From assembly GCA_007130245.1 (NCBI GenBank), contig SLSW01000145.1:1-38501 (forward strand): a stretch of 38,501 nucleotides of DNA, read 5' to 3'. The stretch is from Micromonosporaceae bacterium (GTDB lineage Bacteria > Actinomycetota > Actinomycetes > Mycobacteriales > Micromonosporaceae). The notes beneath the pieces were generated by a model. It was not told the DNA's origin. It saw only the letters and a list, made by a program, of their open reading frames with translations, and made no database searches. The number at the start of each line of letters is the position of its first letter. The stretch's first letter is position 1. Shown one piece after another: positions 6,536-15,652 of this stretch. The position numbers were made by a program, and so were the translations under genes.

Positions 6536-7903
6536 ATGGTCTCCGAACTGCGCGAGTTCACCGAAGAGCAGGACTTCGCCGCACTGCGCTCCTGGCTGGA
6601 GGAGAACGGCACGCTCGACATCACCGACGCGCTGTCGCGGTTGGAGCCCGAGGAGCGGGCGCTGCCGTTCCGGCTGCTGGACAAGGACCGGGCGCTGGCG
6701 GTCTTCGAGGCGCTCGACCCGGTGCACCAGCAGCAACTGCTGGATGCGCTGCGCGAGGAGCGCGTCCGGGAGCTGGTCAACGCCATGCAGCCGGACGACC
6801 GGGTGCGGCTGCTGGACGAGATGCCGGCGGCCGTGGCCACCCGGCTGCAGGCCGGCCTGCCGCCGGAGCAGCGTGCGGCCACGGCGGCCCTGCTGGGCTA
6901 CCCACCCGGATCGGCCGGCCGCATCATGACGCCGGACGTCACCAACGTGCGCGCCAGCATGACCGCGGCGGACGCGCTGGCGAAGGTGCGCCGCGCCGGC
7001 CGCCGTCCGATGCGCTCACAGATGCTCGTGCTGCCGGTCACCGACGACGAGCGCCGGCTGATCGGGGTGGTGGACCTGCCGGACGTGGTCGCGGCGGAAC
7101 CCTCCACCCGCATCCGGGATCTGATGCAGCCGGAGACGCTGTATGTGCGCGCCGACGAGGAGCAGGAGCGGGCAGCGCGGTTGATCCAGGAGGCGGACCT
7201 GATTGCACTGCCGGTGGTCGACCGGGAGGATCGCCTGGTCGGGATGATCACGGTGGACGACGCGATGGAGATCGTCGAGGCTGAGGACACCGAGGACTTC
7301 TCCCGCGTCGGCGGTACCGAGCCGCTGGAGCTGCCGTACCTGTCGGCCGGCGTGTTCCAGCTCGCGCGCAAGCGCGCGCCGTGGCTGCTCACGCTCGCCG
7401 TGGCGTTCACGCTCACGGTGGTGGTGCTGAACTCGTTCGAGCAGGCGCTGGAGGCGCTGCCGGCGCTGGCGTTCTTCATCCCGATGCTGATCGGCACCGG
7501 CGGCAACTCCGGCGCGCAGGCCGCCACGCTGGTGGTGCGCGCCATGGCCGTCGGCGAGGTCCGGTTCGGCGACCTCACGAAGATCATCTTCCGCGAGATG
7601 CGGGTCGGCCTGGTGCTCGGCACCACCCTGGCGGTGGTCGCACTCCCGCTGGTGTCGCTGGTGTACACCGTGCCGATCGGCACCGTCATCGCGTTGACGC
7701 TGGTCGGTATCTGTACCTGGGCGTCGTTCGCCGGCGGGATGCTGCCGCTGATCGCCAAGCGGGTCGGCATCGACCCGGCCGTGGTCTCCTCGCCGTTCAT
7801 CGCCACGCTGGTCGACGCCACCGGGCTGGTTATGTACTTCCTCATCGCCTATGCCGTGATCGGCGACCAGCTGACGGTGGCCGCCGCCGCCCTCGGCGCC
7901 TGA
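6536..7903 (+). CDS. mgtE: Magnesium transporter MgtE
   Basis: A 455-aa MgtE Mg2+ channel. The N-terminal superhelical domain (about 1-130) is followed by two CBS domains (about 135-255) starting at GRIMTPDVTNVRASMTAADAL, then the SLC41-type membrane domain (about 285-455) with five predicted transmembrane segments. The pore signature IGTGGNSGAQAATLVVRAMA (about 320-340) is intact, as is the last helix with PFIATLVDATGLVMYFLIAYA. In MgtE, Mg2+ bound by the N and CBS domains closes the channel. ATG at 6536 has AAGGAG at 6523-6528. No terminator with a U-tract is seen after the gene. Confidence 0.95.
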   Translation: MVSELREFTEEQDFAALRSWLEENGTLDITDALSRLEPEERALPFRLLDKDRALAVFEALDPVHQQQLLDALREERVRELVNAMQPDDRVRLLDEMPAAVATRLQAGLPPEQRAATAALLGYPPGSAGRIMTPDVTNVRASMTAADALAKVRRAGRRPMRSQMLVLPVTDDERRLIGVVDLPDVVAAEPSTRIRDLMQPETLYVRADEEQERAARLIQEADLIALPVVDREDRLVGMITVDDAMEIVEAEDTEDFSRVGGTEPLELPYLSAGVFQLARKRAPWLLTLAVAFTLTVVVLNSFEQALEALPALAFFIPMLIGTGGNSGAQAATLVVRAMAVGEVRFGDLTKIIFREMRVGLVLGTTLAVVALPLVSLVYTVPIGTVIALTLVGICTWASFAGGMLPLIAKRVGIDPAVVSSPFIATLVDATGLVMYFLIAYAVIGDQLTVAAAALGA

Positions 7904-7917
7904 GCGGCCACGCGTAA

Positions 7918-8013
7918 CCGCCCGGCCAGCAGCACGTCGCCTTGGACACCGCACCCGAGCTGGTCACCCAGCTCGTCCAGGACTTCCTGACCGGGGCCGG
8001 GCAGACACCCTAG
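7918..8013 (+). pseudogene. C-terminal remnant of an alpha/beta hydrolase
   Basis: Between mgtE and the next gene the frame 7918-8013 is open for 31 codons and ends at TAG. It reads GQQHVALDTAPELVTQLVQDF and then LTGAGQTP, which looks like the tail of an alpha/beta hydrolase: a final His-containing turn, Pro, then an amphipathic helix ending in xxFL. There is no usable start and an in-frame TAA lies at 7915-7917, so only the 3' end of a former gene appears to survive. Its TAG overlaps the opposite-strand stop of the PLP-enzyme gene (shared CTAG). The family assignment from 29 residues is tentative. Confidence 0.4.
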
Positions 8014-9158
8014 CCGTCCGGGGGCGCCCCGGCGCCGGGGTCGGCTGCGACGTCCAGCGCCGCACTGAGGTCCGCCAGCAGGTCGTCGGTGTCCTCCACC
8101 CCGCACGACAGGCGCACGAACCCCTCGCTCACCTCGTCGCCCCACTGGGCGCGCCGGTCGGCGGTGGTGTGCAGCCCGCCGAAGGAGGTGGCCGCGCCGA
8201 CCAGGCGGCTGGCGCGCAGGAAGGTGGTGACCCGGGCGGCCGATCCGAGGTCGAACGACACCACTCCCGGCATCCGCCGCATCTGCGCCATCGCCACCGG
8301 GTGGGCCGGATCCGACGGCAGGCCGGGCCAGCGCACCCCGGTCACGTCCGCCCGCGTGGCCAGCATCGCGGCCACCCCGGCCGCGTTCTCGGCCTGACGG
8401 TCCAGCCGCAGCTGCAGGGTGGCCATCGACCGGTGCGCCAGCCACGCGTCGAACGCGCCGGGCACCGCGCCGGTCTGGTCCCGCCAGGTCCGCAGCCGCG
8501 CGAGCAGGTCGTCGTCGTTGGTGGCCAGGTAGCCGAGCAACAGGTCGGAGTGTCCGGTCAGCGCCTTGGTGCCGGAGGCGACCACCACGTCGGCGCCGAG
8601 CGCGAGCGGGGTCTGGCCCAACGGGGTGGCGGTGGTGTTGTCCACCGCCACCAGCGCGCCGGCCCGCCGCGCGTCGCGCGCCACCGCGGCGATGTCACAC
8701 ACGTCCAGCCCCGGGTTGGCCGGCGTCTCCAGCAGCACCAGCCGCACCGAGTCGAACGGCGGGTAGGGCCCGGCGGTGGGCACCCGCCGCACCGCCACCC
8801 CGAGCCAGCGCAGGGTGGTGTCGGCGAACCGGCGCACCTCAAAGTAGCCGTCGGTCGGCAGCAGCACCATGTCTCCCGGGCGCAGCAGGCTCAGCAGCAG
8901 CCCGGTGATGGCCGCCTGACCGGAGGCGAACGTCAAGCACCCGCCACCCTCCAGGGAGCCGATGGCCTCCTCCAGCCGCCGCCGGGTGGGGTTGTCCCGC
9001 CGCCCGTACCCCGGGCCCTCACCGGGACCTTCCGGGTCGAGATGGTACGGCGCGGCGAACACCGGCCCCGGCAGGAACGGCTCGCCTGGCGCGGGCTCCG
9101 GCAACCCGGCCCGCACGCACCGCGTCCCGTCCCCGTACGCCGCCTCGCCGTACGCCAT
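8010..9158 (-). CDS. Cys/Met metabolism PLP-dependent enzyme (cystathionine gamma-lyase/synthase-like)
   Basis: A 382-aa fold-type I PLP enzyme of the Cys/Met metabolism family. Seen: YGRRDNPTRRRLEEAIGSLEGG near residue 50, LTFASGQAAITGLLLSLLRPGD (about 75-95), the ETPANPGLDVCDI loop, VAVDNTTATPLGQTPLALGADVVVASGTKALTGHSDLLLG with the Schiff-base Lys in SGTK (about 195), and the C-terminal substrate region SFGGLHTT...GFVRLSCGVED. It is annotated as cystathionine gamma-lyase in many actinomycetes; lyase, synthase and methionine gamma-lyase cannot be separated from sequence alone. It lies just downstream of gpsA (6 bp between the gpsA stop and its ATG at 9158), the usual actinobacterial order. 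Confidence 0.85.
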   Translation of the reverse strand: MAYGEAAYGDGTRCVRAGLPEPAPGEPFLPGPVFAAPYHLDPEGPGEGPGYGRRDNPTRRRLEEAIGSLEGGGCLTFASGQAAITGLLLSLLRPGDMVLLPTDGYFEVRRFADTTLRWLGVAVRRVPTAGPYPPFDSVRLVLLETPANPGLDVCDIAAVARDARRAGALVAVDNTTATPLGQTPLALGADVVVASGTKALTGHSDLLLGYLATNDDDLLARLRTWRDQTGAVPGAFDAWLAHRSMATLQLRLDRQAENAAGVAAMLATRADVTGVRWPGLPSDPAHPVAMAQMRRMPGVVSFDLGSAARVTTFLRASRLVGAATSFGGLHTTADRRAQWGDEVSEGFVRLSCGVEDTDDLLADLSAALDVAADPGAGAPPDG

Positions 9159-9164
9159 GACGCC

Positions 9165-10157
9165 TCACTCGGGTTTGGTGGACCGCGACATGAGGGCCGC
9201 CACCGCGGCCCGGGGGTCCACCCCCTCGTGGCACACCCGCTCCACCTGCTCGGTGATCGGCATCTCCACGTCGTGCGCGCGGGCGAGGTCCCGGATGGAC
9301 AGCGCGCTCTTGACCCCCTCCGCGGTCTGCCGGGTGGCTTCCTGCGCCTGCGCCAGGGTCTCGCCCCGGCCGAGGCGCTCGCCGAAGGTGCGGTTGCGCG
9401 ACAGGGGCGACGAGCAGGTCGCCACCAGGTCGCCGAGTCCGGCCAGGCCGGCGAAGGTCATCGGGTCGGCACCCAGGCTGGCCCCCAGCCGCGCCGTCTC
9501 CGCCAGGCCGCGGGTGATCAGGGTGGCCTTGGTGTTATCACCGAGGCCCATGGCGGTGGCGATCCCGTACGCCAGCGCGATCACGTTCTTGACCGCGCCG
9601 CCGAGCTCGCAGCCGAGCACATCGTTGTTGGTGTAGGGGCGGAAGTACGGCGTGGTGGTGGCTTTCTGTAGCGCGGTGGTGCGCGCCACGTCGGTGCCCG
9701 CCACCACGGTGGCGGTGGGCTGTTCGGCCGCGATCTCCAGCGCCAGGTTGGGCCCGGACACCACCACCACCCGCTCCAGCGCCACCCCGGCGGTCTCCAC
9801 GATCACCTCGCTCATGCGGCGGGTGGTGTTGAGCTCGATCCCCTTGGCCAGGCTGACCAGGGTGGCGTCGCCGGGGATCCACAGCCGCCAGCCGGTCAGG
9901 TTTTCCCGCAGGGTCTGCGACGGCACGGCGAGCACCACCAGGTCGGTGTCGCGGATCGCCTCCTCGGCGTCGGACGTGGCGGTGACCCGGTACGGCAAGC
10001 GCACCGAGGGCAGGTACTCCGGATTGATGCCGTCGGCCCGGATGGCGGCGGCGATCTCCTCCCGGCGCGCCCACACGGTCACGTCGGTGCCGGCGTCGGC
10101 GAGCACCTTGGCGTAGGTGGTGCCCCACGAGCCGGCACCCAGCACCGCCGCCTTCAT
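9165..10157 (-). CDS. gpsA: NAD(P)H-dependent glycerol-3-phosphate dehydrogenase
   Basis: A 330-aa GpsA that reduces dihydroxyacetone phosphate to sn-glycerol 3-phosphate for phospholipid synthesis. The Rossmann motif [21 protein letters not shown] is at the N-terminus. [15 protein letters not shown] and VSLAKGIEL follow, with [18 protein letters not shown] near 140-157, catalytic Lys in [28 protein letters not shown] (about 185-210), and [17 protein letters not shown] at 10157 overlaps the plsC stop as ATGA, so the two are translationally coupled. This fits a joint role: GpsA supplies the glycerol 3-phosphate backbone that acyltransferases use. Confidence 0.95.
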   Translation of the reverse strand: MKAAVLGAGSWGTTYAKVLADAGTDVTVWARREEIAAAIRADGINPEYLPSVRLPYRVTATSDAEEAIRDTDLVVLAVPSQTLRENLTGWRLWIPGDATLVSLAKGIELNTTRRMSEVIVETAGVALERVVVVSGPNLALEIAAEQPTATVVAGTDVARTTALQKATTTPYFRPYTNNDVLGCELGGAVKNVIALAYGIATAMGLGDNTKATLITRGLAETARLGASLGADPMTFAGLAGLGDLVATCSSPLSRNRTFGERLGRGETLAQAQEATRQTAEGVKSALSIRDLARAHDVEMPITEQVERVCHEGVDPRAAVAALMSRSTKPE

Positions 10158-10894
10158 CGCTGACCCTCCTGATCGACGGGTTCCGGCACCGGCGGTGTCT
10201 CGACACGTTCGGGCACCGGCGGCGACTCGCCGCGGATCTCGGCGAGCATGTCGGTCAGCCGCCGCATCACCAGCTCGGTGATCTCGTGCAGGGTGGCGGC
10301 GGTGGGCTCGGCGCCCCGGTAGGCCGACAGGTCGATGGGCGGACCGGCCGCCACCGTCACCGGGGTGCGCGGGCGCAGCCGCAGCTTCGCCGTCCGTGGA
10401 TCGAAGATCGCCTGAGCCCCCCAGGTGACCACGGGCACCACCGGAGCCCCGGTGGCCAGCCACAGCCGGGCCGCCCCGGTACGCCCCCGCATCGGCCACA
10501 GGTCCGGATGTTTGGTGGTGGTGCCCTCCGGATAGATCACCACCGAGTCGCCGGCCTGGATCGCGGCCTCGGCGGCATCCAGTGCCAGCCCGGCGTCGGT
10601 GGTGCCCCGCCGCACCGGGATCTGCCGGACCTTGTGCAGGAGCCAGCCGACCACCGGCACGTCGAACACGCTCTGCTTGCCCAGGAACTGCGGCCAGCGC
10701 CCCGCGTCGTAGACGTAGTGGGCGACCACCAGCGGGTCGGCGTGCGACACGTGGTTCGCCACGATGATCAGGCCGCCGGTCGGCGGCAGGTGCCCGGCAC
10801 CGCTCCACCGGCGCCGGGTGAGCACGATCATGACCGGCTTCACCACGACGACGGCGAACCTGACCCAGAATCCGAGTGTGCGCCGTGCCACCAA
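10154..10894 (-). CDS. plsC: 1-acyl-sn-glycerol-3-phosphate acyltransferase family protein
   Basis: A 246-aa PlsC-type acyltransferase that transfers an acyl chain to lysophosphatidic acid, acting at the membrane. An N-terminal hydrophobic segment (about 8-26) precedes the catalytic NHxxxxD motif NHVSHAD (about 47-53). The substrate-binding block [24 protein letters not shown] with EGTT lies near 122-145. A Pro-rich C-terminal tail (about 220-246, [16 protein letters not shown]) is not part of the domain. It overlaps gpsA by 4 bp and is 42 bp from cofC, all on the minus strand. Confidence 0.9.
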   Translation of the reverse strand: MVARRTLGFWVRFAVVVVKPVMIVLTRRRWSGAGHLPPTGGLIIVANHVSHADPLVVAHYVYDAGRWPQFLGKQSVFDVPVVGWLLHKVRQIPVRRGTTDAGLALDAAEAAIQAGDSVVIYPEGTTTKHPDLWPMRGRTGAARLWLATGAPVVPVVTWGAQAIFDPRTAKLRLRPRTPVTVAAGPPIDLSAYRGAEPTAATLHEITELVMRRLTDMLAEIRGESPPVPERVETPPVPEPVDQEGQR

Positions 10895-10936
10895 CCCACC
10901 TTCCCACGTGGCGGCGCGATCTGCGCCGCCTGGTCA

Positions 10937-11644
10937 TCATGCCCGCTGCCCCGCCGGCCCGCCAGCCTGCCCATCCGCGTCCGCGCCGGTCACCAGGGCG
11001 GTGAGCGAGTGGCCGACCAGGGCGGCGGTGTGCGGACCCAGCCCCAGCCGGGCCGCGGCGATCAGGTCGGCGAGGGTGTCGACGTCGCGGCGCAACGACG
11101 GCCAGTCACCGTCCAGCCGGACAGCGCCGGACGCCTCGTGAGCGCGCGCAGAGTCGGCGCCGAACCGCGGGTCCAGCCCGGCGCCGGGCAGCGCGGCCAG
11201 CAGCGTGGTGCCCGAGCCGGCGGCGTCGGCGACGAATCCGCGACTGTCGGCGGCGGCGGTCTCCGCCACCGCCGCCGCCGCCTGCAGCGCCGCGGCCAGC
11301 TCGTCGGCACGCAGTGCCGGCAGGTCCGCGGCGAGCACCGCCACCGCGTGCTCCGGCGCCGCGTGAGCCGCCCCGTACGCGACCGCCGGGTTGAGCCCGG
11401 CCGCGGGCAGGTCCGGCACGACCCGTGCCCGCAGCGCGGCCATCGCGCGGTGGGCGTGCGGGTCGTCGGTGACCACCAGCACCTCGCAGACCGCCGGGCA
11501 GGCCAGCGACGCCGCCACCGTGTCCTGCGCCATAGCCAGCACCAGGTCGACGTGGCGCACCCGCAGCGGCGCCGCATGGAGCCGGGACTTGGCCTCGGCC
11601 AGCGGCTTGACCGGCACCACCACCGCCCAGTCCCGCTTGCGCAC
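10937..11644 (-). CDS. cofC: 2-phospho-L-lactate / phosphoenolpyruvate guanylyltransferase
   Basis: A 235-aa CofC/FbiD-family nucleotidyltransferase. This family activates 2-phospholactate (archaea) or phosphoenolpyruvate (actinobacteria) with GTP to make the side-chain precursor of coenzyme F420. Visible motifs are [16 protein letters not shown] (about 6-21, GTP-binding), [33 protein letters not shown] (DLP motif) and a C-terminal [18 protein letters not shown] at 11644 is used; it has a CACGAT hexamer 6 nt upstream. The clustering with gpsA and plsC is typical of actinomycetes. Its presence indicates that the host makes F420. Confidence 0.9.
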   Translation of the reverse strand: MRKRDWAVVVPVKPLAEAKSRLHAAPLRVRHVDLVLAMAQDTVAASLACPAVCEVLVVTDDPHAHRAMAALRARVVPDLPAAGLNPAVAYGAAHAAPEHAVAVLAADLPALRADELAAALQAAAAVAETAAADSRGFVADAAGSGTTLLAALPGAGLDPRFGADSARAHEASGAVRLDGDWPSLRRDVDTLADLIAAARLGLGPHTAALVGHSLTALVTGADADGQAGGPAGQRA

Positions 11645-11676
11645 CCGCCAATCGTGCCACCGTGACCGTGCGCTGC

Positions 11677-11682
11677 TACGGT
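11677..11682 (+). promoter_or_regulatory. -10-like hexamer TACGGT for the CspA-like gene
   Basis: TACGGT is followed by exactly 7 nt and then ATG at 11690, which fits a leaderless transcript. No clear -35 was seen. Confidence 0.4.
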
Positions 11683-11689
11683 ACGGGGC

Positions 11690-11887
11690 ATGCAGGGCAC
11701 GGTGTCCGAGTTCGACCCGCACACGCGCAGTGGCGCGCTGCTGCTCGACGACGGGAAGCTGGTGCGGTTCGACGCCGAGGCGTTCGACGCCTCCGGGCTG
11801 CTGCTGCTGCGCCTCGGCCAGCGGGTCCACCTGGACTACGACGGGGCCGGGCGGCTGAGGCGGGTCACGCTGCCCACGATGCGCTGA
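11690..11887 (+). CDS. Small cold-shock-like (OB-fold) protein
   Basis: A 65-aa protein resembling a divergent cold-shock domain: [20 protein letters not shown] mimics the first strands of CspA (GTVKxFN...GFI), but the aromatic RNP1/RNP2 residues of true cold-shock proteins are absent. The [21 protein letters not shown] block is typical of an actinobacterial subfamily found beside ppk1. RNA binding is therefore uncertain. It starts at ATG 11690 with no Shine-Dalgarno and ends 38 bp before the ppk1 start. Confidence 0.75.
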   Translation: MQGTVSEFDPHTRSGALLLDDGKLVRFDAEAFDASGLLLLRLGQRVHLDYDGAGRLRRVTLPTMR

Positions 11888-11925
11888 ACGCGCGGGCAGC
11901 GGGTCGGACCCGCCATGATGGGTGG

Positions 11926-14010
11926 GTGAGCACCACCCCGCCTGACGACGTGCCGCTGCCGGAGGACCGCTTCCTCAACCGCGAGCTCTCTTGGCTGGAC
12001 TTCAACGCCAGGGTGCTCGCACTGGCCGAAGACCCGCGGGTGCCGCTGCTGGAACGCGCCAAGTTCCTGGCCATCTTCGCCACCAACCTGGACGAGTTCT
12101 ACATGGTGCGGGTGGCGGGACTCCACCGCCGGGTGCAGGCAGGCCTGCCGGCGCGCGGCGTGGACCGGCTGCCGGCCCGCGAGCAACTGGGGGTGCTGGC
12201 CGCGCGGGGCAGCGCCCTGGTGACCCGCCACGCCCGCTGCTTCGCCGACGAGGTCGCGAAACTGCTGGTCGAGCGGGACATCCACTTCGTGACCTGGCAG
12301 GAGCTGGATCCGGCCGAGCAGGAGCAGCAGCGGGCGTACTTCCGCGAGCACATCTTCCCGGTGCTGACCCCGCTGGCGGTGGATCCGGCGCACCCGTTCC
12401 CGCACATCTCCGGCCTGTCGTTGAATCTCGCCGTGATGGTGCGCGACGCTGACGACGGCCCGGAACGGTTCGCCCGGGTGAAGGTTCCCGGCAACGTCGA
12501 CCGGTTCGTGGTGGTCGAGTCCGGGCGCCAGGTGTGGCGCTTCCTGCCGGTGGAGGAGCTGATCGCCGCCCACCTTGACCAGCTGTTCCCGGGCATGCGC
12601 ATCGTCGAGCACCACCTGTTCCGGGTGACGCGCAACGCCGAGGTGGAGCTGGACGAGGACCGCGACGAGGATCTGCTGCAGGCATACGAGCGGGAACTGG
12701 CGCGGCGCCGGTTCGGCCCGCCGGTGCGGCTGGAGGTGGCGACCTCCATCTCGGACCACGTACGGCAGCGGCTGTTGCGCGCGCTGGACATGGCCGAACA
12801 CGACGTGATCCGCATCCCGGGGCTGCTGGACCTGTCGGCGTTGTGGCAGGTGTACGAGTCGGTGGAGCGACCGGATCTGGCCGATCCGCCGTACGTGCCG
12901 GCCACCCATCCACGGCTGGCCGAGGGCGACACCCCGCGCAGTGTGTTCGCGACCATGCGCGAGGGCGACATCCTCGTGCACCACCCGTACCACTCGTTCT
13001 CGACCAGCGTGCAGCGCTTCATCGAGCAGGCCGCCGCCGATCCGCACGTGCTGGCGATCAAACAGACGCTCTACCGCACCAGCGGCGAGTCGCCGGTGGT
13101 CGACGCGCTCATCGACGCCGCTGAGGCCGGCAAGCAGGTGGTGGTGCTGGTGGAGATCAAGGCGCGCTTCGACGAGCTGGCCAACATCGGATGGGCGCGC
13201 GCGCTGGAACGGGCCGGCTGCCATGTGGCGTACGGACTGGTCGGGCTGAAGACCCACTGCAAGACGTTGCTGGTGGTGCGCCAGGAGGGCGGGCAGATCC
13301 GCCGCTACTGCCACGTCGGCACCGGCAACTACCACCCGCGGACCGCCCGCCTGTACGAGGATCTGGGGCTGCTCACCGCGGACGACGAGGTGGGCGCGGA
13401 CCTGACCGACCTGTTCAACTCGCTGACCGGCTACAGCCGCCAGACCACCTTCCGGCGGCTGCTGGTGGCCCCGCACGGCATCCGCCGCGGCCTGGTCGAA
13501 CGCATCGACGCCCAGGCGGCCCGGGCGGCTGCCGGCGAACCGGCGCTGATCCAGTTCAAGGTGAACGCGCTGATCGCCGACGAGGTGGTCGATGCGCTGT
13601 ACCGCGCGTCACGGGCGGGGGTACAGGTGGACCTACTGGTCCGTGGCATGTGCACGCTGCGGCCCGGGGTGCCGGGCCTGTCGGACAACATCCGGGTGCG
13701 CTCGATCCTGGGCCGGTTCCTGGAGCACTCACGGATCTTCCGGTTCGGCGCCGACGACGCCGACGCGGAGTACTGGATCGGCTCGGCCGACCTGATGGAG
13801 CGGAACCTGGACCGCCGGGTGGAGGCGCTGGTGCGGGTCACCGACCCGGTGGCACGCACGGAGTTGGGGCACGTGCTGGCGCTGGCGATGAGCGAGTCGT
13901 GCGAGGCCTTCGAACTGCGGCCGGACGGCACCTGGATCCGTCGTGACCCGCCCGATCCGGTGCACCTGCAGCACGCGCTGCTGCAGCGGGCGCTCGGCGG
14001 CACGCCGTGA
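11926..14010 (+). CDS. ppk1: Polyphosphate kinase 1
   Basis: A 694-aa PPK1 that polymerises the ATP gamma-phosphate into inorganic polyphosphate and can run in reverse. The N-terminal domain begins [18 protein letters not shown]. The head domain and two phospholipase-D-like catalytic domains follow, with HHPYHSF near residue 350, [20 protein letters not shown], and the autophosphorylated His in [11 protein letters not shown] (about 445). The second His motif [17 protein letters not shown] lies near 465-480. GTG at 11926 is chosen because RFLNRELSW occurs about 15 residues later, as in homologues; CATGAT lies 6 nt upstream. Its stop overlaps the next gene (GTGA). Confidence 0.96.
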   Translation: MSTTPPDDVPLPEDRFLNRELSWLDFNARVLALAEDPRVPLLERAKFLAIFATNLDEFYMVRVAGLHRRVQAGLPARGVDRLPAREQLGVLAARGSALVTRHARCFADEVAKLLVERDIHFVTWQELDPAEQEQQRAYFREHIFPVLTPLAVDPAHPFPHISGLSLNLAVMVRDADDGPERFARVKVPGNVDRFVVVESGRQVWRFLPVEELIAAHLDQLFPGMRIVEHHLFRVTRNAEVELDEDRDEDLLQAYERELARRRFGPPVRLEVATSISDHVRQRLLRALDMAEHDVIRIPGLLDLSALWQVYESVERPDLADPPYVPATHPRLAEGDTPRSVFATMREGDILVHHPYHSFSTSVQRFIEQAAADPHVLAIKQTLYRTSGESPVVDALIDAAEAGKQVVVLVEIKARFDELANIGWARALERAGCHVAYGLVGLKTHCKTLLVVRQEGGQIRRYCHVGTGNYHPRTARLYEDLGLLTADDEVGADLTDLFNSLTGYSRQTTFRRLLVAPHGIRRGLVERIDAQAARAAAGEPALIQFKVNALIADEVVDALYRASRAGVQVDLLVRGMCTLRPGVPGLSDNIRVRSILGRFLEHSRIFRFGADDADAEYWIGSADLMERNLDRRVEALVRVTDPVARTELGHVLALAMSESCEAFELRPDGTWIRRDPPDPVHLQHALLQRALGGTP

Positions 14011-14882
14011 TCCGCTCGGCCGGGGGTCTGGTGTGGCGCCGCCCGTCCGGTGGGTCGGTGGAGGTGTGTCTGGTGCACCGCACGCGCTACCACGACTGGT
14101 CGCTACCCAAGGGCAAGCTGCACCGGGGTGAGCATCCGTTGGCTGCCGCGGTGCGGGAGGTAGCGGAGGAGACCGGTGTGCGGGCCGTGCCGCAGATGCC
14201 GTTGCCGTCGACGCGGTACCGGGTGGACGGGGCGGCCAAGACGGTCCGCTACTGGTCCATGACCGCGGTCGAGGTGCCGCCGTTCGAGGTCAACGCCGAA
14301 GTGGATGACGTGGCGTGGCTGCCGCCGGCGCAGGCCGCCGACCGGCTGGCCTATCCAGGAGAGCTGGATGTGCTGCGCCACTGGTGCCGGATGCCACCGG
14401 TGAGCACTGTGGTGCTGGTGGTGCGACACGCGGATGCGGGGCGGCGCGGAAACGCGGCGGGTCCGGACGACCGCCGGCCACTGAGCCGGTCGGGAGTGGC
14501 CGGAGCGGCCGTGTTGTGCCGCCTACTGGCCCTGTTCGAGCCGCAGGTGCTGGTGTCTGCCTCGCCGCGCCGCTGTATACAGACCCTGGACGCGCTGGCT
14601 GCGTCCATCGACCGGCCGGTCGAGGTGGCCCCGGTCTTCGACGAACGCACCGGCGATCCGGCGGCGGCCACCACGCATCTGTGGCACCTGGCCGTCTCCG
14701 GTCGCCGTACGGTGGTGTGCACCCAGGGCGACGTCATCGCGCCGGTGCTGGCCCGACTGGCCGGCGACCGGGACGTGCACCGCTGGCGTACCGCCAAGGG
14801 CGACGGCTGGCTGGTGCCGTTCTCCGGACCGTTGCCGTTGCCGCCGAGCCGGCTCGCGGTCGGGCCGCCAGGCGTGCGTTGA
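14007..14882 (+). CDS. Nudix hydrolase fused to a histidine phosphatase (MutT1-like)
   Basis: A 291-aa two-domain protein. The N-terminal Nudix domain (about 1-130) has an intact Nudix box from GKLHRGE through REVAEETGV (about 37-58). The C-terminal histidine-phosphatase domain (about 135-285) has a [10 protein letters not shown] catalytic RHG-like motif, with Ala in place of Gly, and [10 protein letters not shown]. This matches mycobacterial MutT1, which degrades 8-oxo-(d)GTP and also diadenosine polyphosphates. It overlaps ppk1 by 4 bp and so is coupled to it. A link between nucleotide polyphosphate clearance and polyphosphate synthesis is plausible but inferred. Confidence 0.9.
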   Translation: MIRSAGGLVWRRPSGGSVEVCLVHRTRYHDWSLPKGKLHRGEHPLAAAVREVAEETGVRAVPQMPLPSTRYRVDGAAKTVRYWSMTAVEVPPFEVNAEVDDVAWLPPAQAADRLAYPGELDVLRHWCRMPPVSTVVLVVRHADAGRRGNAAGPDDRRPLSRSGVAGAAVLCRLLALFEPQVLVSASPRRCIQTLDALAASIDRPVEVAPVFDERTGDPAAATTHLWHLAVSGRRTVVCTQGDVIAPVLARLAGDRDVHRWRTAKGDGWLVPFSGPLPLPPSRLAVGPPGVR

Positions 14883-14898
14883 CAGCCCGACCGCGTCA

Positions 14899-15480
14899 TC
14901 AACGCCGCTTGGTGGCCTTCTTGGCAGTGCGCTTCGGCGGAGCCTTCTTCGCCGCCGTGGAGCGCGCGCTGGTGCGCGACGCTGCCGGCGCCTTCTTGCC
15001 CGTGGTCTTGCGGGTCGGTGCGGCCTTCTTCGCCGTGGTCTTCTTCGCCACCGCCTTCTTTGCCGGCGCGGCCTTCTTCGCCACCGCCTTCTTTGCCGGC
15101 GCGGCCTTCTTCGCCACCGCCTTCTTTGCCGGCGCGGCCTTCTTCGCCACCGCCTTCTTTGCCGGCGCGGCCTTCTTCGCCGGCGCCTTCAACGCCTTGG
15201 GAACGCGGCCGGCCGCGACCGTCTCCTTGAAGCCGGCGCCGGGCCGGAAGGCGGGCACCGCGGTCTTCTTCACCCGGACGGCTTCGCCGGTGCGCGGATT
15301 GCGCGCCGTGCGGGCGGCCCGCACCCGTTTCTCGAAGACACCGAATCCGGTGATCGACACCTTCTCGCCCTTGGTAACCGCGGACTGCACCTCCGCGAGC
15401 ACCGCGTCCAACGCGTCGCTGGCTGAACGCTTGTCACCCAAGCGCGCCGCGAGCGCATCAATGAGCTCGGCCTTGTTCAC
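14899..15480 (-). CDS. hupB: HU-family nucleoid protein with lysine-rich C-terminal tail
   Basis: A 193-aa HupB/HupS-type protein. Residues 1-92 form a standard HU fold ([37 protein letters not shown], then [15 protein letters not shown]). The tail (about 97-193) is Lys/Ala/Pro-rich, like the histone-H1-like extension of mycobacterial HupB and streptomycete HupS, and carries four tandem [11 protein letters not shown]-type units. It binds and compacts DNA, and the tail adds affinity. GTG at 15480 is preceded by GGAGGG. A hairpin or operon partner is not seen; it is convergent with the Nudix gene, with 16 bp between them. Confidence 0.95.
   Translation of the reverse strand: MNKAELIDALAARLGDKRSASDALDAVLAEVQSAVTKGEKVSITGFGVFEKRVRAARTARNPRTGEAVRVKKTAVPAFRPGAGFKETVAAGRVPKALKAPAKKAAPAKKAVAKKAAPAKKAVAKKAAPAKKAVAKKAAPAKKAVAKKTTAKKAAPTRKTTGKKAPAASRTSARSTAAKKAPPKRTAKKATKRR
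15038..15169 (-). repeat. 33-bp tandem repeat inside hupB (4 copies)
   Basis: Four 33-bp units lie end to end (15038-15070, 15071-15103, 15104-15136, 15137-15169). The last three are identical base for base and the first differs by one base. A partial unit follows to 15187. Each encodes 11 residues of the [11 protein letters not shown] type. Identity at synonymous positions indicates recent expansion. Confidence 0.95.
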
Positions 15481-15525
15481 GACATCCCTCCAAAAGTGCC
15501 GACTCTCTTAGAGCCATTCTGCGCG

Positions 15526-15554
15526 ACGGTATGCCTTATAACCGCGACATACAA
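15526..15554 (-). promoter_or_regulatory. Putative hupB promoter
   Basis: On the minus strand TTGTAT (15554-15549) and TACCGT (15531-15526) are separated by 17 bp and lie about 45 bp upstream of the hupB start. The surrounding 165-bp gap is less GC-rich than the genes and contains an A7 run. Confidence 0.4.
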
Positions 15555-15619
15555 ACATCCCGCGGAAAAAAAGTGTTGTGTCGCAAGGCGATCGCGCCAT
15601 CCAGAGAGCCCGGATGCCG

Positions 15620-15652
15620 CTGACAGGCCGGTTTCGCGGCCGGCAGCGTCAG
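15620..15652 (-). terminator. Hairpin at the end of leuCD
   Basis: CTGAC (15620-15624) pairs with GTCAG (15648-15652), and GGCCG with CGGCC (15626-15630 and 15637-15641), with small internal bulges. The hairpin overlaps the leuD stop codon. Confidence 0.4.

Noticed and set aside
6140-6736. N-terminal extension of the ddl frame into the mgtE leader and coding region
   Set aside because: The Ddl core begins at 6139; the extension shows no homology and overlaps mgtE on the other strand.
15038-15187. CRISPR array
   Set aside because: The repeats have no spacers between them and encode the HupB tail in frame.
14315-15511. A 398-codon plus-strand frame across the Nudix and hupB genes
   Set aside because: It is antisense to hupB, and its AFF repeats are just the complement of the Lys/Ala codons of the HupB tail.
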